Positions 16,026 through 25,188 of a stretch of DNA of 64,000 nucleotides are shown here, in pieces. Source of the stretch: Affinundibacterium flavidum (GTDB lineage Bacteria; Pseudomonadota; Gammaproteobacteria; Burkholderiales; Burkholderiaceae_D); assembly GCF_014284175.1 (NCBI RefSeq), contig NZ_JACOGA010000018.1, positions 62,001 through 126,000 of the forward strand, in the 5' to 3' direction. Each line of letters opens with the position of its first letter. Position 1 is the first letter of the stretch. Position numbers and translations under genes: made by a program. The notes beneath the pieces are model-generated. The model did no database searches and was not told the origin of the DNA. It was given only the letters and a program-made list of their open reading frames with translations.

Positions 16026-17048
16026 TCACTTCACCAATTTAACAGCATCTGGATGCACCGCAATCAGCGCACGTGCATCAATTGATTTGAGAAAATCAGG
16101 CGTCATCGCGGCATCACTGAATTTGTTCTCTATCGCCCACCTTGCTTGATCCTTCATCATGAATAATAAGTTTTGATCAAGGTGAACGACGTATCGATAA
16201 TTGGGACCAACGGTATCAAAGACTGACCTTTCTATGTTCATTAGTCGTGCGATTAAGGTGAATGCCTCCTGCGGATTTTCATCAACGTCATCTTTAGCTT
16301 TGATTATTGCCCGCAGCAACCCTTGAACAATGTTCTGATTATTTGCAATCCATTCTGATCGACCTGCTAAATTATAGTTGAGCACAAAATCGCCAATTGT
16401 GCGGAATTCTATGCCGTTCTTGTCTAAGGCCCGTGAAAAATCCTTCAACCATGGCTCCCAAGTCGAGACAGCATCAACCTCACCTCTAAGCAGCGCATCC
16501 ATCATTTTTTCTGGCACTACATTTTCAATCTGGACTTGATCCAAAGAAATATGATGGCGTGCCAACATAGTGCTAAATACATAGTGGCCATCCGTTCTTA
16601 ATGTCACACCAATTTTCTTTCCTTTCAAATCACTAAACCTATGTATCAGTCGATCTCGTCTCGCAATAACGCCATACGATTGGCGGGCATTGAAAATAGT
16701 TGCCACGACGGAGACTTGCTGTCCCTTCATACTTTCATAAACGATAGGTAAATCTGCAACTGTTCCAAGATCCGCCTGCCCACTTTGCGTCGCGCTCAGT
16801 GCATCGCGCCCACTGGAATGCGGTTGCAAACTAACGTCGAACCCTTCCCGCGCAAAATACCCTTTTTCGAGTGCCAAATAGAGCAAACCTGATCCTGGGT
16901 ACTTTGTCACTGCGAGTGTGATTTTTTGTTTTTGCCCTATTGCAGGTGAAAACCAAGACACAATTGGTTGCCAAAAGACTCTCAAAATCAATCCCAAAAC
17001 AAGGGCCAATACTGCAATTAACATCTTGGTGTTCTTTGAAAAAATCAT
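16026..17048 (-). CDS. NMT1/THI5-like ABC transporter substrate-binding protein (orphan)
   Basis: A 340-residue protein of the NitT/TauT/SsuA binding-protein group. An N-terminal hydrophobic segment (about 10-30) without a clear cleavage site suggests a membrane-anchored form facing the periplasm. The binding-protein core follows: ITLAVTKYPGSGLLYLALEKGYF near 43, then GQADLGTVADLPIVYE and DAVSTWEPW. The ATG at 17048 is preferred over the GTG at 17054 from GGGAA spacing. No permease or ATPase gene is near, so it either works with a distant transporter or acts as a sensor. Ligand cannot be deduced. Confidence 0.8.
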   Translation of the reverse strand: MIFSKNTKMLIAVLALVLGLILRVFWQPIVSWFSPAIGQKQKITLAVTKYPGSGLLYLALEKGYFAREGFDVSLQPHSSGRDALSATQSGQADLGTVADLPIVYESMKGQQVSVVATIFNARQSYGVIARRDRLIHRFSDLKGKKIGVTLRTDGHYVFSTMLARHHISLDQVQIENVVPEKMMDALLRGEVDAVSTWEPWLKDFSRALDKNGIEFRTIGDFVLNYNLAGRSEWIANNQNIVQGLLRAIIKAKDDVDENPQEAFTLIARLMNIERSVFDTVGPNYRYVVHLDQNLLFMMKDQARWAIENKFSDAAMTPDFLKSIDARALIAVHPDAVKLVK

Positions 17049-17606
17049 AGTCACATTCCCAAAATATTTGCGATTTAAACGAAATTTTACCGAGCTAAAC
17101 TCGGCTAGCGAGGCACCAACTGCTGTCTTTTAAGAAGCGGATCAATGAGCAATACAAACCAATTTAATGCCTTTAACAATGCAATCAATTCGTACTTATT
17201 CAATATAGAAGATAGAGTTTTTCTAAACAATCAGTTTTGAATTAACGACCGTCACCAAAGAAATAATTTCCTAACAGCAAATTGCATGCCACTAAATACA
17301 AGTCAAATCTATGCTGAGATACTTTTTTCCGAGAAGCAAAATCAGGCGTGAAAACAAGAATTTACACGTAATTTCATCCAATCAACTGTGTCCTTTACAT
17401 CTCAATCCTTAAACAAGACGTGGATAACCAGTGATTCACGCATCTACTTTAAAAAATAATTGCAGCTATCAGGCTTGATTGTGCTGGCCATCACATTTCC
17501 TCTGAGTGAGTGCTTTTATGATGTATGCGTAGGTCTTGCAGCAAGACCTCAATACATAGCATTGGTGCGTAAATCAGTGCTTTAATCAAACAAAAGGAAA
17601 GTTGAA
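17049..17606. other. AT-rich spacer without recognised genes
   Basis: About 560 bp upstream of the binding-protein gene. No frame with a Shine-Dalgarno or familiar product was seen on either strand, and no strong hairpin. It probably contains the promoter of the binding-protein gene, but I cannot point to it. Confidence 0.5.
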
Positions 17607-17723
17607 ATGTTGGCCGCAATAAGAGATTACAAAGAATGGCGTAGTTATAAAGTACCCGTTGGACAAGCACTACGTTTGACATGGAAAAACAATTTAGTCA
17701 TTCGTTTGAAGCTGGTGCGATAG
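17607..17723 (+). CDS. Candidate 38-residue basic small protein
   Basis: ATG at 17607 preceded by AGGAAA at 17595-17600 with correct spacing. The product MLAAIRDYKEWRSYKVPVGQ continues to a Lys/Arg-rich end and stops at 17723. Composition is protein-like (amphipathic, Trp and Tyr present) rather than random. I do not know a family. It sits 120 bp ahead of the PLP-lyase gene on the same strand, and no terminator separates them. Confidence 0.45.
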   Translation: MLAAIRDYKEWRSYKVPVGQALRLTWKNNLVIRLKLVR

Positions 17724-17843
17724 GCTTGCTTAGTTGGTGATGAATTTAATGTGAGTAAGGTGGGGCTAATTACTGTTCCACAAATTGCCCTGAACTCGCA
17801 TAGAATACTTGCTTCTGGTTAATTGAGGTGATATATCTCTATC

Positions 17844-18833
17844 ATGATAAATTCTTCTGCATTTTCTTTTGACGACATACAAGTCGCTCATCAACGCATC
17901 TCTCCCTATATCCAACGAACACCTGTTTTAACATCGACAACGGCAAATCAACATACTGGTGCCAAGTTGTTTTTCAAATGTGAAAATTTTCAAGGTACAG
18001 GTGCTTTCAAGTTTCGAGGTGCATGCAATGCGCTTCTGCAGTTTACTCCTGAACAAAAAGCACGCGGCGTGGTGACATTTTCTTCTGGTAATCATGCGCA
18101 GGCGATTGCAAAAGCTGCGCAGCAATTTGGTATGCGTGCTGTTATCGTGATGCCGAAAGATGCGCCAGCGATTAAGGTAGCAGCAACCCGAGGCTATGGC
18201 GGAGAAGTTGTTTTATATGATCGCTACACCGAGGATAGAGAAGAAATCGGTCGTCAGTTAGCGCAGAATCAGGGCTTAACTTTAATTCCGCCGTATGATC
18301 ATCCACATGTCATGGCGGGTCAGGGAACGAGCGCGAAGGAGCTGATTGAAGAGGTTGGTGAGCTTGATTATTTGTTAGTACCCTTAGGCGGCGGTGGCCT
18401 GTTATCAGGATGTGCGACCGCAGCCAAAGCCTTAAATCCCCATTGTCAAGTGATAGGTATCGAGCCAGAAGCTGGAAATGATGGTCAGCGAAGTTTTCGT
18501 ACGGGCAGCATTGTCCATATTGAGACGCCCAACACCATTGCCGATGGGGCTCAAACCCAACACTTGGGGAATCATACTTTTCCAGTAATTCAGAAATATG
18601 TGGACGATGTGTTGACCGTGAGCGACGCGCAATTAGTTGACGCAATGAAGTTTTTTGCCAGTCGTATGAAAATCATGGTGGAACCAACTGGGTGTTTAGG
18701 CGCGGCCTTGGCTCTTAGTGGTCAAATTGGTGGTCAAAATAACGGTCAAAATAAGCTCACCAATCAGCGCGTCGGGATCATCGTTTCTGGCGGCAATATC
18801 GACTTAACGCGTTTTGCAACATTGGTACAGTAG
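17844..18833 (+). CDS. Threonine/serine dehydratase-like PLP enzyme
   Basis: A 329-residue fold-type II PLP enzyme. The Schiff-base Lys lies in GAFKFRGACNA near 52-62, the phosphate loop is GGGGLLSGCA near 182-191 and the pyrimidine-side motif is SGGN near 316-319. It lacks the C-terminal ACT-like regulatory domain of biosynthetic IlvA, and its length fits catabolic threonine dehydratase, serine racemase or threo-3-hydroxyaspartate ammonia-lyase; sequence alone does not separate these. Near residue 300, GGQIGGQNNGQNK comes from a repeated GGTCAAAAT unit, a sign of local slippage. Confidence 0.87.
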   Translation: MINSSAFSFDDIQVAHQRISPYIQRTPVLTSTTANQHTGAKLFFKCENFQGTGAFKFRGACNALLQFTPEQKARGVVTFSSGNHAQAIAKAAQQFGMRAVIVMPKDAPAIKVAATRGYGGEVVLYDRYTEDREEIGRQLAQNQGLTLIPPYDHPHVMAGQGTSAKELIEEVGELDYLLVPLGGGGLLSGCATAAKALNPHCQVIGIEPEAGNDGQRSFRTGSIVHIETPNTIADGAQTQHLGNHTFPVIQKYVDDVLTVSDAQLVDAMKFFASRMKIMVEPTGCLGAALALSGQIGGQNNGQNKLTNQRVGIIVSGGNIDLTRFATLVQ

Positions 18834-18978
18834 GCAAAATTTTGTAGTCCTTTCGATAAATAATCAAAATTCGTGCGCTTTTCTCTTGCTAGTCATGTAG
18901 ATGTTCACTAGTCTTAGGGAATGCTGTTTTTTAGTCCAACGTCCCTCCTTCATCGCATGACTTTTAAGGAATGCTCAT

Positions 18979-19437
18979 ATGTTAAAGTTGAATGTTAATA
19001 CCAAAGAAAGCTCGCTCAATCTGGCACCGGATACACCCGTGTTATGGGCTATCCGTGACGGATTAGGATTAAGCGGTACTAAATATGGCTGCGGTGTCGC
19101 CCAATGTGGTGCTTGTACCGTACATTTAGACGGTCAGGCGATTCGATCTTGTGTGACGCCAGTATCTGCCGTCACAGGTCGCAAAGTCACCACCATTGAG
19201 GCGATGGCGAATGACAAAGTAGGCAAAGCCGTACAAGCCGCTTGGGTAACGCACGACGTGGCTCAGTGTGGCTACTGTCAGAGCGGCCAGATCATGAGTG
19301 CGACGGCATTATTGAAATCCAATAAAAAACCGAGCGATGCTGAAATAGATGCTGCGATGTCCGGCAATATTTGCCGCTGCGGTACTTATCAGCGCGTACG
19401 TAGTGCGATCAAAGCGGCTGCGGCCACTTTGGCGTAA
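18979..19437 (+). CDS. Isoquinoline 1-oxidoreductase-type 2Fe-2S subunit (IorA-like)
   Basis: A 152-residue small subunit of a molybdenum hydroxylase. It carries two 2Fe-2S clusters: plant-type CGVAQCGAC...C near 38-61, and the helical cluster CGYCQSGQ...CRC near 98-136. It passes electrons from the molybdenum cofactor. It is followed 30 bp later by the large subunit, in the order typical of the IorAB and membrane aldehyde dehydrogenase families. No FAD-binding medium subunit is present, so electrons probably go to a cytochrome or other periplasmic carrier. Confidence 0.9.
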   Translation: MLKLNVNTKESSLNLAPDTPVLWAIRDGLGLSGTKYGCGVAQCGACTVHLDGQAIRSCVTPVSAVTGRKVTTIEAMANDKVGKAVQAAWVTHDVAQCGYCQSGQIMSATALLKSNKKPSDAEIDAAMSGNICRCGTYQRVRSAIKAAAATLA

Positions 19438-19467
19438 TCCCAAGTTAGCTAGATAAAGGACATCGAT

Positions 19468-21729
19468 ATGCATTTCCATCCAAAAAATAGCGACTTGAGC
19501 CGACTCCAGTTACCCAAAGGAATTGCCGCACTCATCCAAAAACAACATCATACGGCCGACGATAATGCCTCCCTCTCCCGTCGGAATTTCTTAAAAATAA
19601 GTGCAGCGGGCGGTTTTGCCTTGGGGATGTTTCCTGTGATGGCGCAAACAGACAAGCCCACTGCTGCCGGTCTTAAACCCTATGAGCAACCTGCGGCTTT
19701 TGTGCAGATTGCAAAAGACGGCGCGATTAGTATTACGATTAATCGGCTCGAATTCGGCCAAGGTGTGCATACTGCCTTACCTATGATTCTGGCGGAGGAG
19801 TTAGATGCCGACTGGAGTAAAGTTAGTGCTCAGCATGGCAGTGCGGATCCCGCCTATGTGGATCCAGCTTTTGGTATGCATCTTACTGGAGGCTCTGGAT
19901 CTATCAAGCATTCTTATATGCAGTATCGTGAATTAGGAGCTCGTGCTCGTGCAATGTTAATTGCTGCCGCCGCCGCTCAGTGGAATGTGAATCCAGATAT
20001 CTTACGCACAGACCGCAACACGGTCATTCGTGCAGATGGAAAAACTTTAAGCTATGGCGAACTTGCTGAAGCGGCGATGAAGTTATCTGTGCCAGAAAAA
20101 GTGAGTCTAAAAGATCCTAAGAATTTCAAAATTATTGGTCAACATATAGGTCGCTTGGATGCAAAAGATAAATCCAGCGGCAAGCAAGATTTCGGTATTG
20201 ATGTCCATCTGCCAGGCATGTTGACTGCGGTCATTGCACATCCACCAGTATTTGGTGCCCAGCTCAAGTCGTTTGATGATAGCGCTGCAAAACAAATTCA
20301 AGGCGTGCGTGCTGTAGTTAAAATTGCGGTGGATCGTGGCGGCGAAGGTGTGGCTGTGATCGCCGATGGGTTTTGGCCTGCAAAGCAAGGACGTGCGGCT
20401 TTAAAACTAGAGTGGGATACTAGTACAGTAGAAAAAGTCGATAGCGTCAAACAACTGAAGCAGTATCAGGCGCTGGCGAAAACGCCAGGCAAGCTGCATT
20501 TTAAGGCAGATGTCAGCAAGCTCGCGGCAGCACCTAAGAAAATTAGTGCAGAGTACCACTTCCCGTATTTGGCACATGCGCCAATGGAGCCGCTTAACTG
20601 CACTGTCAGTATCAGTGCAGACGCTAGCAAAGCCGAACTCTGGGTCGGGTCACAAATGCCTGGTGTAGAAACGATGGCCGCGGCACAGGCTTTAGGTATG
20701 CAACCGCAAAATGTGAATTTGCATGTGCAGATGGCAGGTGGCGGCTTTGGCCGACGTGCGGTACCGACTTGCGATTACGTGACTGAGTCGTGCAATGTCG
20801 CGAAAGCGGCGCACGGTATAGGTCTGCGAGCGCCGATCCGTACCATCTGGAGTCGTGAAGATGATATCAAAGGTGGTTACTACCGCCCTATGCACGTACA
20901 CACTGCAGAAATTGGTTACGATGAACAAGGCCAAGTGCTTGCTTGGGATCATGCTATCGTTGGGCAATCGATTGTTGCTGGCACGCCGTTTGAAGGTTTC
21001 TTAATGAAAGATGGAATTGATGGTACCGCAGTCGAAGGTATGCGTGATCCCTACCCTATTCCAATGCGCCTAACGGTACATCATCCCAAAGTGAATGTAC
21101 CTGTGTTGTGGTGGCGTAGCGTAGGTTCAACGCATACCGCCTACGTAATGGAAACTCTGATTGATGAAATTGCGCGTAGTGCCAAAATTGACCCGGTTGC
21201 CTATCGCCTAAAACAATTTGGCGACAAGCATCCGCGCCATACAGCTGCACTGCAATTGGCCGTTGACAAGTCTGGCTACAATAAACGTCGTTTACCCAAA
21301 GGACATGCTTGGGGTGTAGCCGTTCATGAATCCTTTGAAACTGTTGTTGCCTACGTTGTTACTGCATCGATACAAAATGGTCGTGCAAAATTGCATACCG
21401 CAACGGCGGGTGTGCATTGCAATTTAGTAGTGAATCCGAAAACCATAGAAGCACAGGTGCAAGGTGGCGCGTTAATGGGCTTAGGTATGTGTTTGGAAAA
21501 TGCGGCGATTACTTTGAAAGACGGTGAAGTTGAGCAAAATAATTTTGGTGAATATGCCGTTGCCCGAATTACAGATATGCCGCAAATGAGCGTACATGTC
21601 GTGCCGAGTGCTGACCCGCCAACCGGTATGGGTGAACCAGGCTTGCCGCCTTTGGCACCAGCTTTTGCGAATGCAATTGCTAATTTAACTGGAAAAGTGC
21701 AGCGAAGTTTGCCGTTTAAATTGGGCTAA
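19468..21729 (+). CDS. Molybdopterin-binding aldehyde/isoquinoline oxidoreductase large subunit (IorB-like)
   Basis: A 753-residue xanthine-oxidase-family large subunit of the periplasmic type. A twin-arginine signal SRRNFLKISAAGGFALG begins near residue 38, unusually far from the N-terminus. Substrate/cofactor loops follow: MAGGGFGRRAVP near 421 and the catalytic glutamate in GMGEPGLPPLAPA near 723. With the small subunit it should oxidise an aldehyde or N-heterocycle using water as oxygen source; the real substrate is unknown. A 10-bp tandem repeat and a terminator lie just downstream. No cytochrome subunit or XdhC-type maturation gene is close. Confidence 0.88.
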   Translation: MHFHPKNSDLSRLQLPKGIAALIQKQHHTADDNASLSRRNFLKISAAGGFALGMFPVMAQTDKPTAAGLKPYEQPAAFVQIAKDGAISITINRLEFGQGVHTALPMILAEELDADWSKVSAQHGSADPAYVDPAFGMHLTGGSGSIKHSYMQYRELGARARAMLIAAAAAQWNVNPDILRTDRNTVIRADGKTLSYGELAEAAMKLSVPEKVSLKDPKNFKIIGQHIGRLDAKDKSSGKQDFGIDVHLPGMLTAVIAHPPVFGAQLKSFDDSAAKQIQGVRAVVKIAVDRGGEGVAVIADGFWPAKQGRAALKLEWDTSTVEKVDSVKQLKQYQALAKTPGKLHFKADVSKLAAAPKKISAEYHFPYLAHAPMEPLNCTVSISADASKAELWVGSQMPGVETMAAAQALGMQPQNVNLHVQMAGGGFGRRAVPTCDYVTESCNVAKAAHGIGLRAPIRTIWSREDDIKGGYYRPMHVHTAEIGYDEQGQVLAWDHAIVGQSIVAGTPFEGFLMKDGIDGTAVEGMRDPYPIPMRLTVHHPKVNVPVLWWRSVGSTHTAYVMETLIDEIARSAKIDPVAYRLKQFGDKHPRHTAALQLAVDKSGYNKRRLPKGHAWGVAVHESFETVVAYVVTASIQNGRAKLHTATAGVHCNLVVNPKTIEAQVQGGALMGLGMCLENAAITLKDGEVEQNNFGEYAVARITDMPQMSVHVVPSADPPTGMGEPGLPPLAPAFANAIANLTGKVQRSLPFKLG

Positions 21730-21731
21730 AT

Positions 21732-21761
21732 CAAGTTGTGCCAAGTTGTGCCAAGGTGGGC
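21732..21761. repeat. Short tandem repeat, 10-bp unit, three copies
   Basis: Units CAAGTTGTGC, CAAGTTGTGC and CAAGGTGGGC directly after the IorB-like stop. One of several such short tandems in this window. Confidence 0.8.
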
Positions 21762-21798
21762 TGGATTAAATCCAGCGACAAAAAACAAAGCGTAAATT

Positions 21799-21832
21799 AA
21801 AAAGCTCCTAAAAGTGATTTTAGGAGCTTTTT
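21799..21832 (+). terminator. Rho-independent terminator after the IorAB-type genes
   Basis: Arms AAAAAGCTCCTAAAA and TTTTAGGAGCTTTTT around a 4-base loop; T-rich tail. Symmetric, so it can also stop the convergent gene that ends at 21898. Confidence 0.9.
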
Positions 21833-21897
21833 AATTTTGTTCGTGCGTCAATTGAAAGAACTAATAAAAGAACCAACAAAAAAACCAGTAAAAAAAA

Positions 21898-22323
21898 TCA
21901 ATCGCGCTGGAGTTTTGCATGATGAGCTTTAAAGAACCGAATGAAGATAAGACAAAATAAGGCAGCCGTTCCGGTAAGCATAATCAGTAAAAAGTAAAGC
22001 ACGGGCTTTTCCAGTGGTAATTCACTGTCCATATAAATTTGCCCAGGTTTGGTGATAAATTTGCCATCCGAACTCATCATGCCGCCGCCCTTAACTACTT
22101 TGAGGCCGCTTTCTTTTTTCGGCATGATCACGGTTGCACTAATGGCTTGTCCTGCGACGACAGGGAACTCATTATTTGCACTTTTCAGACCCTTCTTACT
22201 GCATGCTTCATTCGAGAACGATTTTTTGCCACTACTATCAACACAAACAAAGGCGTCAGCGCGGGCGACATCGTTAGAAATCATGGCACAGAAAATAAAA
22301 AGTAAAGTAAGGAAACGCAACAT
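21898..22323 (-). CDS. Exported DUF4124-like membrane protein
   Basis: A 141-residue protein: signal peptide MLRFLTLLFIFCAMISNDVARA, then a short domain FVCVDSSGKKSFSNEAC that follows the DUF4124 pattern (a small module binding the cell envelope, often with a conserved Cys). A C-terminal membrane segment of about 20 residues (LYFLLIMLTGTAALFCLIF) precedes a basic cytoplasmic end. The ATG at 22323 gives a normal signal; a TTG at 22347 would add eight residues. Function unknown. Confidence 0.65.
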   Translation of the reverse strand: MLRFLTLLFIFCAMISNDVARADAFVCVDSSGKKSFSNEACSKKGLKSANNEFPVVAGQAISATVIMPKKESGLKVVKGGGMMSSDGKFITKPGQIYMDSELPLEKPVLYFLLIMLTGTAALFCLIFIRFFKAHHAKLQRD

Positions 22324-22609
22324 AGAAATACAATGCAGAAAAGGCAAACAATTAAGTAAAAAATGACTAGTGAAGTCATAAATAAGCGGCGATGGTATCA
22401 GAGCGGCGCTGGCTTAGGGAATTTTTAGCGGAATTTCAGGTCAGAAATTGGTGCGAACTGCATGCAGTATTTTATAAAAAGACATAAAAACCCGCAGATA
22501 GACTTATTTCATCTCTGAACGTGGGAAACGTTTCAACTTATAGTATATTTTCAGAAGTGCAGCAAATCACAAAAACGATTACTCAATTCGACTGGCGAAA
22601 TTAAGTCTC

Positions 22610-23296
22610 ATGCAAATCACAATTTACGATAAAACAGACAAGGGACGCGAAGAAATTGCAACCCGCAAATGGCATTTAGCTTCACGCATGCGCTCACTAT
22701 TGGTGCTGATTGACGGCAAAAAAACTGACGCTGACATCGTTCAAAAAATTGGTGGCTTGGGATTGAATTTGCAAAGTTTGCAAGAGTTGCAAGATGACGG
22801 TTTTATTCAGCGTGTTTCCGTTGAGTCGGACCAAGTAAATACTGTGCTGGATATGCAATCCAACGACTTGGATTTGACTGTATCGATCATGCCCACTCAG
22901 TCAAATTTGGAAGGGAATACCCTTGGTTCGATTGATGCCTTAGAAGAGTCACAAACAATTTTTGAGCCGTCCGAAGATCAGGATCCCGCGTGGAACCAAG
23001 ATTTAGATGCTCTATTGGCAAAATATGACGATGATAATGCCGAATCTCGGGTCGATATGATGAAGCGCTATCTTGCCGATTTGATCAAAGAGAATCTTGG
23101 ATTAAAGGGTTTTTTCTTGCAAAGGAAACTGCAAAAAGCCCAAAGCTTGCTTGATATTCATACATTCCGTCAACCTTATATCTCAGCGATTTTGCACTCC
23201 AAAGGCAAAGATAAAGCGATCGAATTACGAGATCAATTTGACGCGCGTATGTATGTTCGTTTTTCGATTGAAGACCCAGAGTTTCTAGAAAATTGA
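22610..23296 (+). CDS. Uncharacterised cytoplasmic protein
   Basis: A 228-residue soluble protein. Residues 1-70 (YDKTDKGREEIATRKWHLA, RMRSLLVLIDGKKTDADIV) resemble an N-terminal domain seen in uncharacterised Burkholderiales proteins that looks like a small winged helix (from memory). An acidic linker follows, then a helical C-terminal part (about 145-228). No catalytic motif. Monocistronic, with a bidirectional terminator shared with ybiT. It could be a regulator or adaptor; I cannot say more. Confidence 0.65.
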   Translation: MQITIYDKTDKGREEIATRKWHLASRMRSLLVLIDGKKTDADIVQKIGGLGLNLQSLQELQDDGFIQRVSVESDQVNTVLDMQSNDLDLTVSIMPTQSNLEGNTLGSIDALEESQTIFEPSEDQDPAWNQDLDALLAKYDDDNAESRVDMMKRYLADLIKENLGLKGFFLQRKLQKAQSLLDIHTFRQPYISAILHSKGKDKAIELRDQFDARMYVRFSIEDPEFLEN

Positions 23297-23313
23297 TCGA
23301 TCACTGCACAAAT

Positions 23314-23346
23314 AAAAAAAGACCAGAAAATTCTGGTCTTTTTTTA
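23314..23346. terminator. Bidirectional terminator between convergent genes
   Basis: A perfect stem AAAGACCAGAA/TTCTGGTCTTT, with T-run on both strands, between the uncharacterised gene ending at 23296 and ybiT ending at 23367. Confidence 0.93.
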
Positions 23347-23366
23347 TTTCAAGGTCTAAAGAAAAA

Positions 23367-24968
23367 TTACTCAATACCCTGACTAGTTAAATATTCTTCA
23401 TAGGTACCACGGAAGTCAATGATCTTACCATCTTTGACTTCTAGCACACGAGTCGCCAAAGACGATACGAATTCACGATCATGTGATACGAAAACTAAAG
23501 TGCCTGCATATTTCTCTAGGGCGATGTTTAAGGATTCAATTGATTCCATGTCCATGTGATTGGTAGGCTCGTCCATCAACAAGACGTTATGACGACCCAG
23601 CATTAGTTTACCGTAAGTCATGCGGCCTTTTTCACCACCAGATAAGACTTTGACTGACTTCTTAACATCATCACCACTGAACAATAAACGACCAAGGATA
23701 GAACGTACCGCCTGATCATCATCGCCCTCTTGCGTGTACATGCCCATCCAGTCGGTCAGATTTTTATCGGACGCAAAGTTCTCAGCAGGATCTTGCGGCA
23801 TATAGCCAGGATTAGCATTTTCCGCCCATTTCACTTCACCACGATCCGCAGTTAAACCACAGAGATCTGCTCCGCCTATGCAACGCAATAAGGTTGTCTT
23901 ACCTGCGCCGTTGGCACCAATGATGGCTATGCGTTCGCCAGCTTCGATCATGATGTCAAAACTATCGAATAGTTTTTGATCATAGGCTTTGGACAGGTGT
24001 TTAACTTCCACCGCCAAACGATGCAATTTTTTCTCGCCATCGAAACGGATAAATGGATTTTGACGGCTTGACGGCTTAACGTCTTCAATCTTAATTTTTT
24101 CGATTTGCTTAGCACGTGAAGTTGCTTGGCGCGCTTTGGATTTGTTCGCTGAGAAACGGCGTACGAAATCTTGCAACTCTAAAACTTTATCTTTTGCCTT
24201 GGCGTTATTGGCTAATTGCTGCGCACGTGCTTGCGATGATGCCAGCATGTATTCATCGTAATTGCCTGGATAGACCTTCAAGGTACCGTAATCCATATCG
24301 GCCATGTGCGTACAAACTTGATTCAAAAAGTGACGATCATGGGAAATGATGATCATTGTTGAATTACGCTGATTCAAAATATCTTCTAACCAACGAATTG
24401 TATTGATGTCCAAGTTATTGGTTGGTTCATCGAGCAACAGAATATCTGGATTGGAGAACAAAGCTTGCGCCAACAAGACGCGCAATTTCCAACCTGGCGC
24501 TACGGAGCTCATCAAGCCTTGGTGTTGATCGGTAGGAATACCTACGCCCAATAACAATTCACCTGCACGTGCCTCGGCTGTATAACCATCATATTCAGCG
24601 AATTTGGCCTCCAGATCGGCGGCCTTCATGTAATCGTCGTCAGTAGCTTCAGGATTGGCATAAATCGCATCACGTTCAGCCATCGCCGCCCACATTTCGG
24701 TGTGCCCCATCATGACGACGTCGAGTACGCGCATGTCTTCAAACGCAAATTGATCCTGACGCAATTTACCTAAACGCTCATTTTGGTCGAGCATGACGGT
24801 ACCGGAGGATTGATCCAGATCGCCACCTAAGATTTTCATGAAAGTGGATTTGCCGCAACCATTCGCGCCGATCAAACCGTAACGATTGCCCTCGCCGAAC
24901 TTAACCGAGATGTTTTCAAACAGTGGCTTAGGGCCAAACTGCATGGTGATATTTGCTGTTGCTAACAC
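23367..24968 (-). CDS. ybiT: ABC-F family ATPase YbiT
   Basis: A 533-residue cytoplasmic protein with two ABC ATPase domains and no membrane part. ABC-F proteins bind the ribosomal E site and influence elongation or stalling. First Walker A is GANGCGKST near 35, second GANGAGKTT near 353; signature motifs are unusual in the first half (APGWKLRV) and LSGGEKGR in the second. The linker with ANKSKARQATSRA is typical. Length and text match E. coli YbiT (530 aa) nearly end to end, closer than to EttA or Uup. Confidence 0.94.
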   Translation of the reverse strand: MLATANITMQFGPKPLFENISVKFGEGNRYGLIGANGCGKSTFMKILGGDLDQSSGTVMLDQNERLGKLRQDQFAFEDMRVLDVVMMGHTEMWAAMAERDAIYANPEATDDDYMKAADLEAKFAEYDGYTAEARAGELLLGVGIPTDQHQGLMSSVAPGWKLRVLLAQALFSNPDILLLDEPTNNLDINTIRWLEDILNQRNSTMIIISHDRHFLNQVCTHMADMDYGTLKVYPGNYDEYMLASSQARAQQLANNAKAKDKVLELQDFVRRFSANKSKARQATSRAKQIEKIKIEDVKPSSRQNPFIRFDGEKKLHRLAVEVKHLSKAYDQKLFDSFDIMIEAGERIAIIGANGAGKTTLLRCIGGADLCGLTADRGEVKWAENANPGYMPQDPAENFASDKNLTDWMGMYTQEGDDDQAVRSILGRLLFSGDDVKKSVKVLSGGEKGRMTYGKLMLGRHNVLLMDEPTNHMDMESIESLNIALEKYAGTLVFVSHDREFVSSLATRVLEVKDGKIIDFRGTYEEYLTSQGIE

Positions 24969-25039
24969 GTTGAGACCTTTTGCATGGAATTAAATTAACC
25001 GCGCATTATATCATCGTGCATAGGGGCTAAGCGATTTTT

Positions 25040-25072
25040 CGCCGCAGAGGCGTAGAGTGCGTAGAGGTTTTC
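25040..25072. repeat. Single-arm relative of the 212-323 repeat
   Basis: CGCCGCAGAGGCGTAGAG and the following bases follow the same CGCAGAGGCG-rich pattern as the arms of the large inverted repeat near argF. No second arm is present. It lies in the 220-bp spacer 24969-25188, which otherwise shows nothing coding. Confidence 0.5.
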
Positions 25073-25188
25073 AATTACTACGATCTTTTCGGGTCTGAAG
25101 ATGCACAAAAAAACTATCTCATTCAAAATTTATAACGAAGTAACGATACGCAATTACGTGACCAAAATGAGTATTTCGATAATTGTCA

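Noticed and set aside
17491..17682. 63-codon minus-strand frame rich in Leu
   Set aside because: Overlaps the better-supported 38-residue plus-strand frame, has no ribosome site, and its composition is typical of a chance antisense frame.
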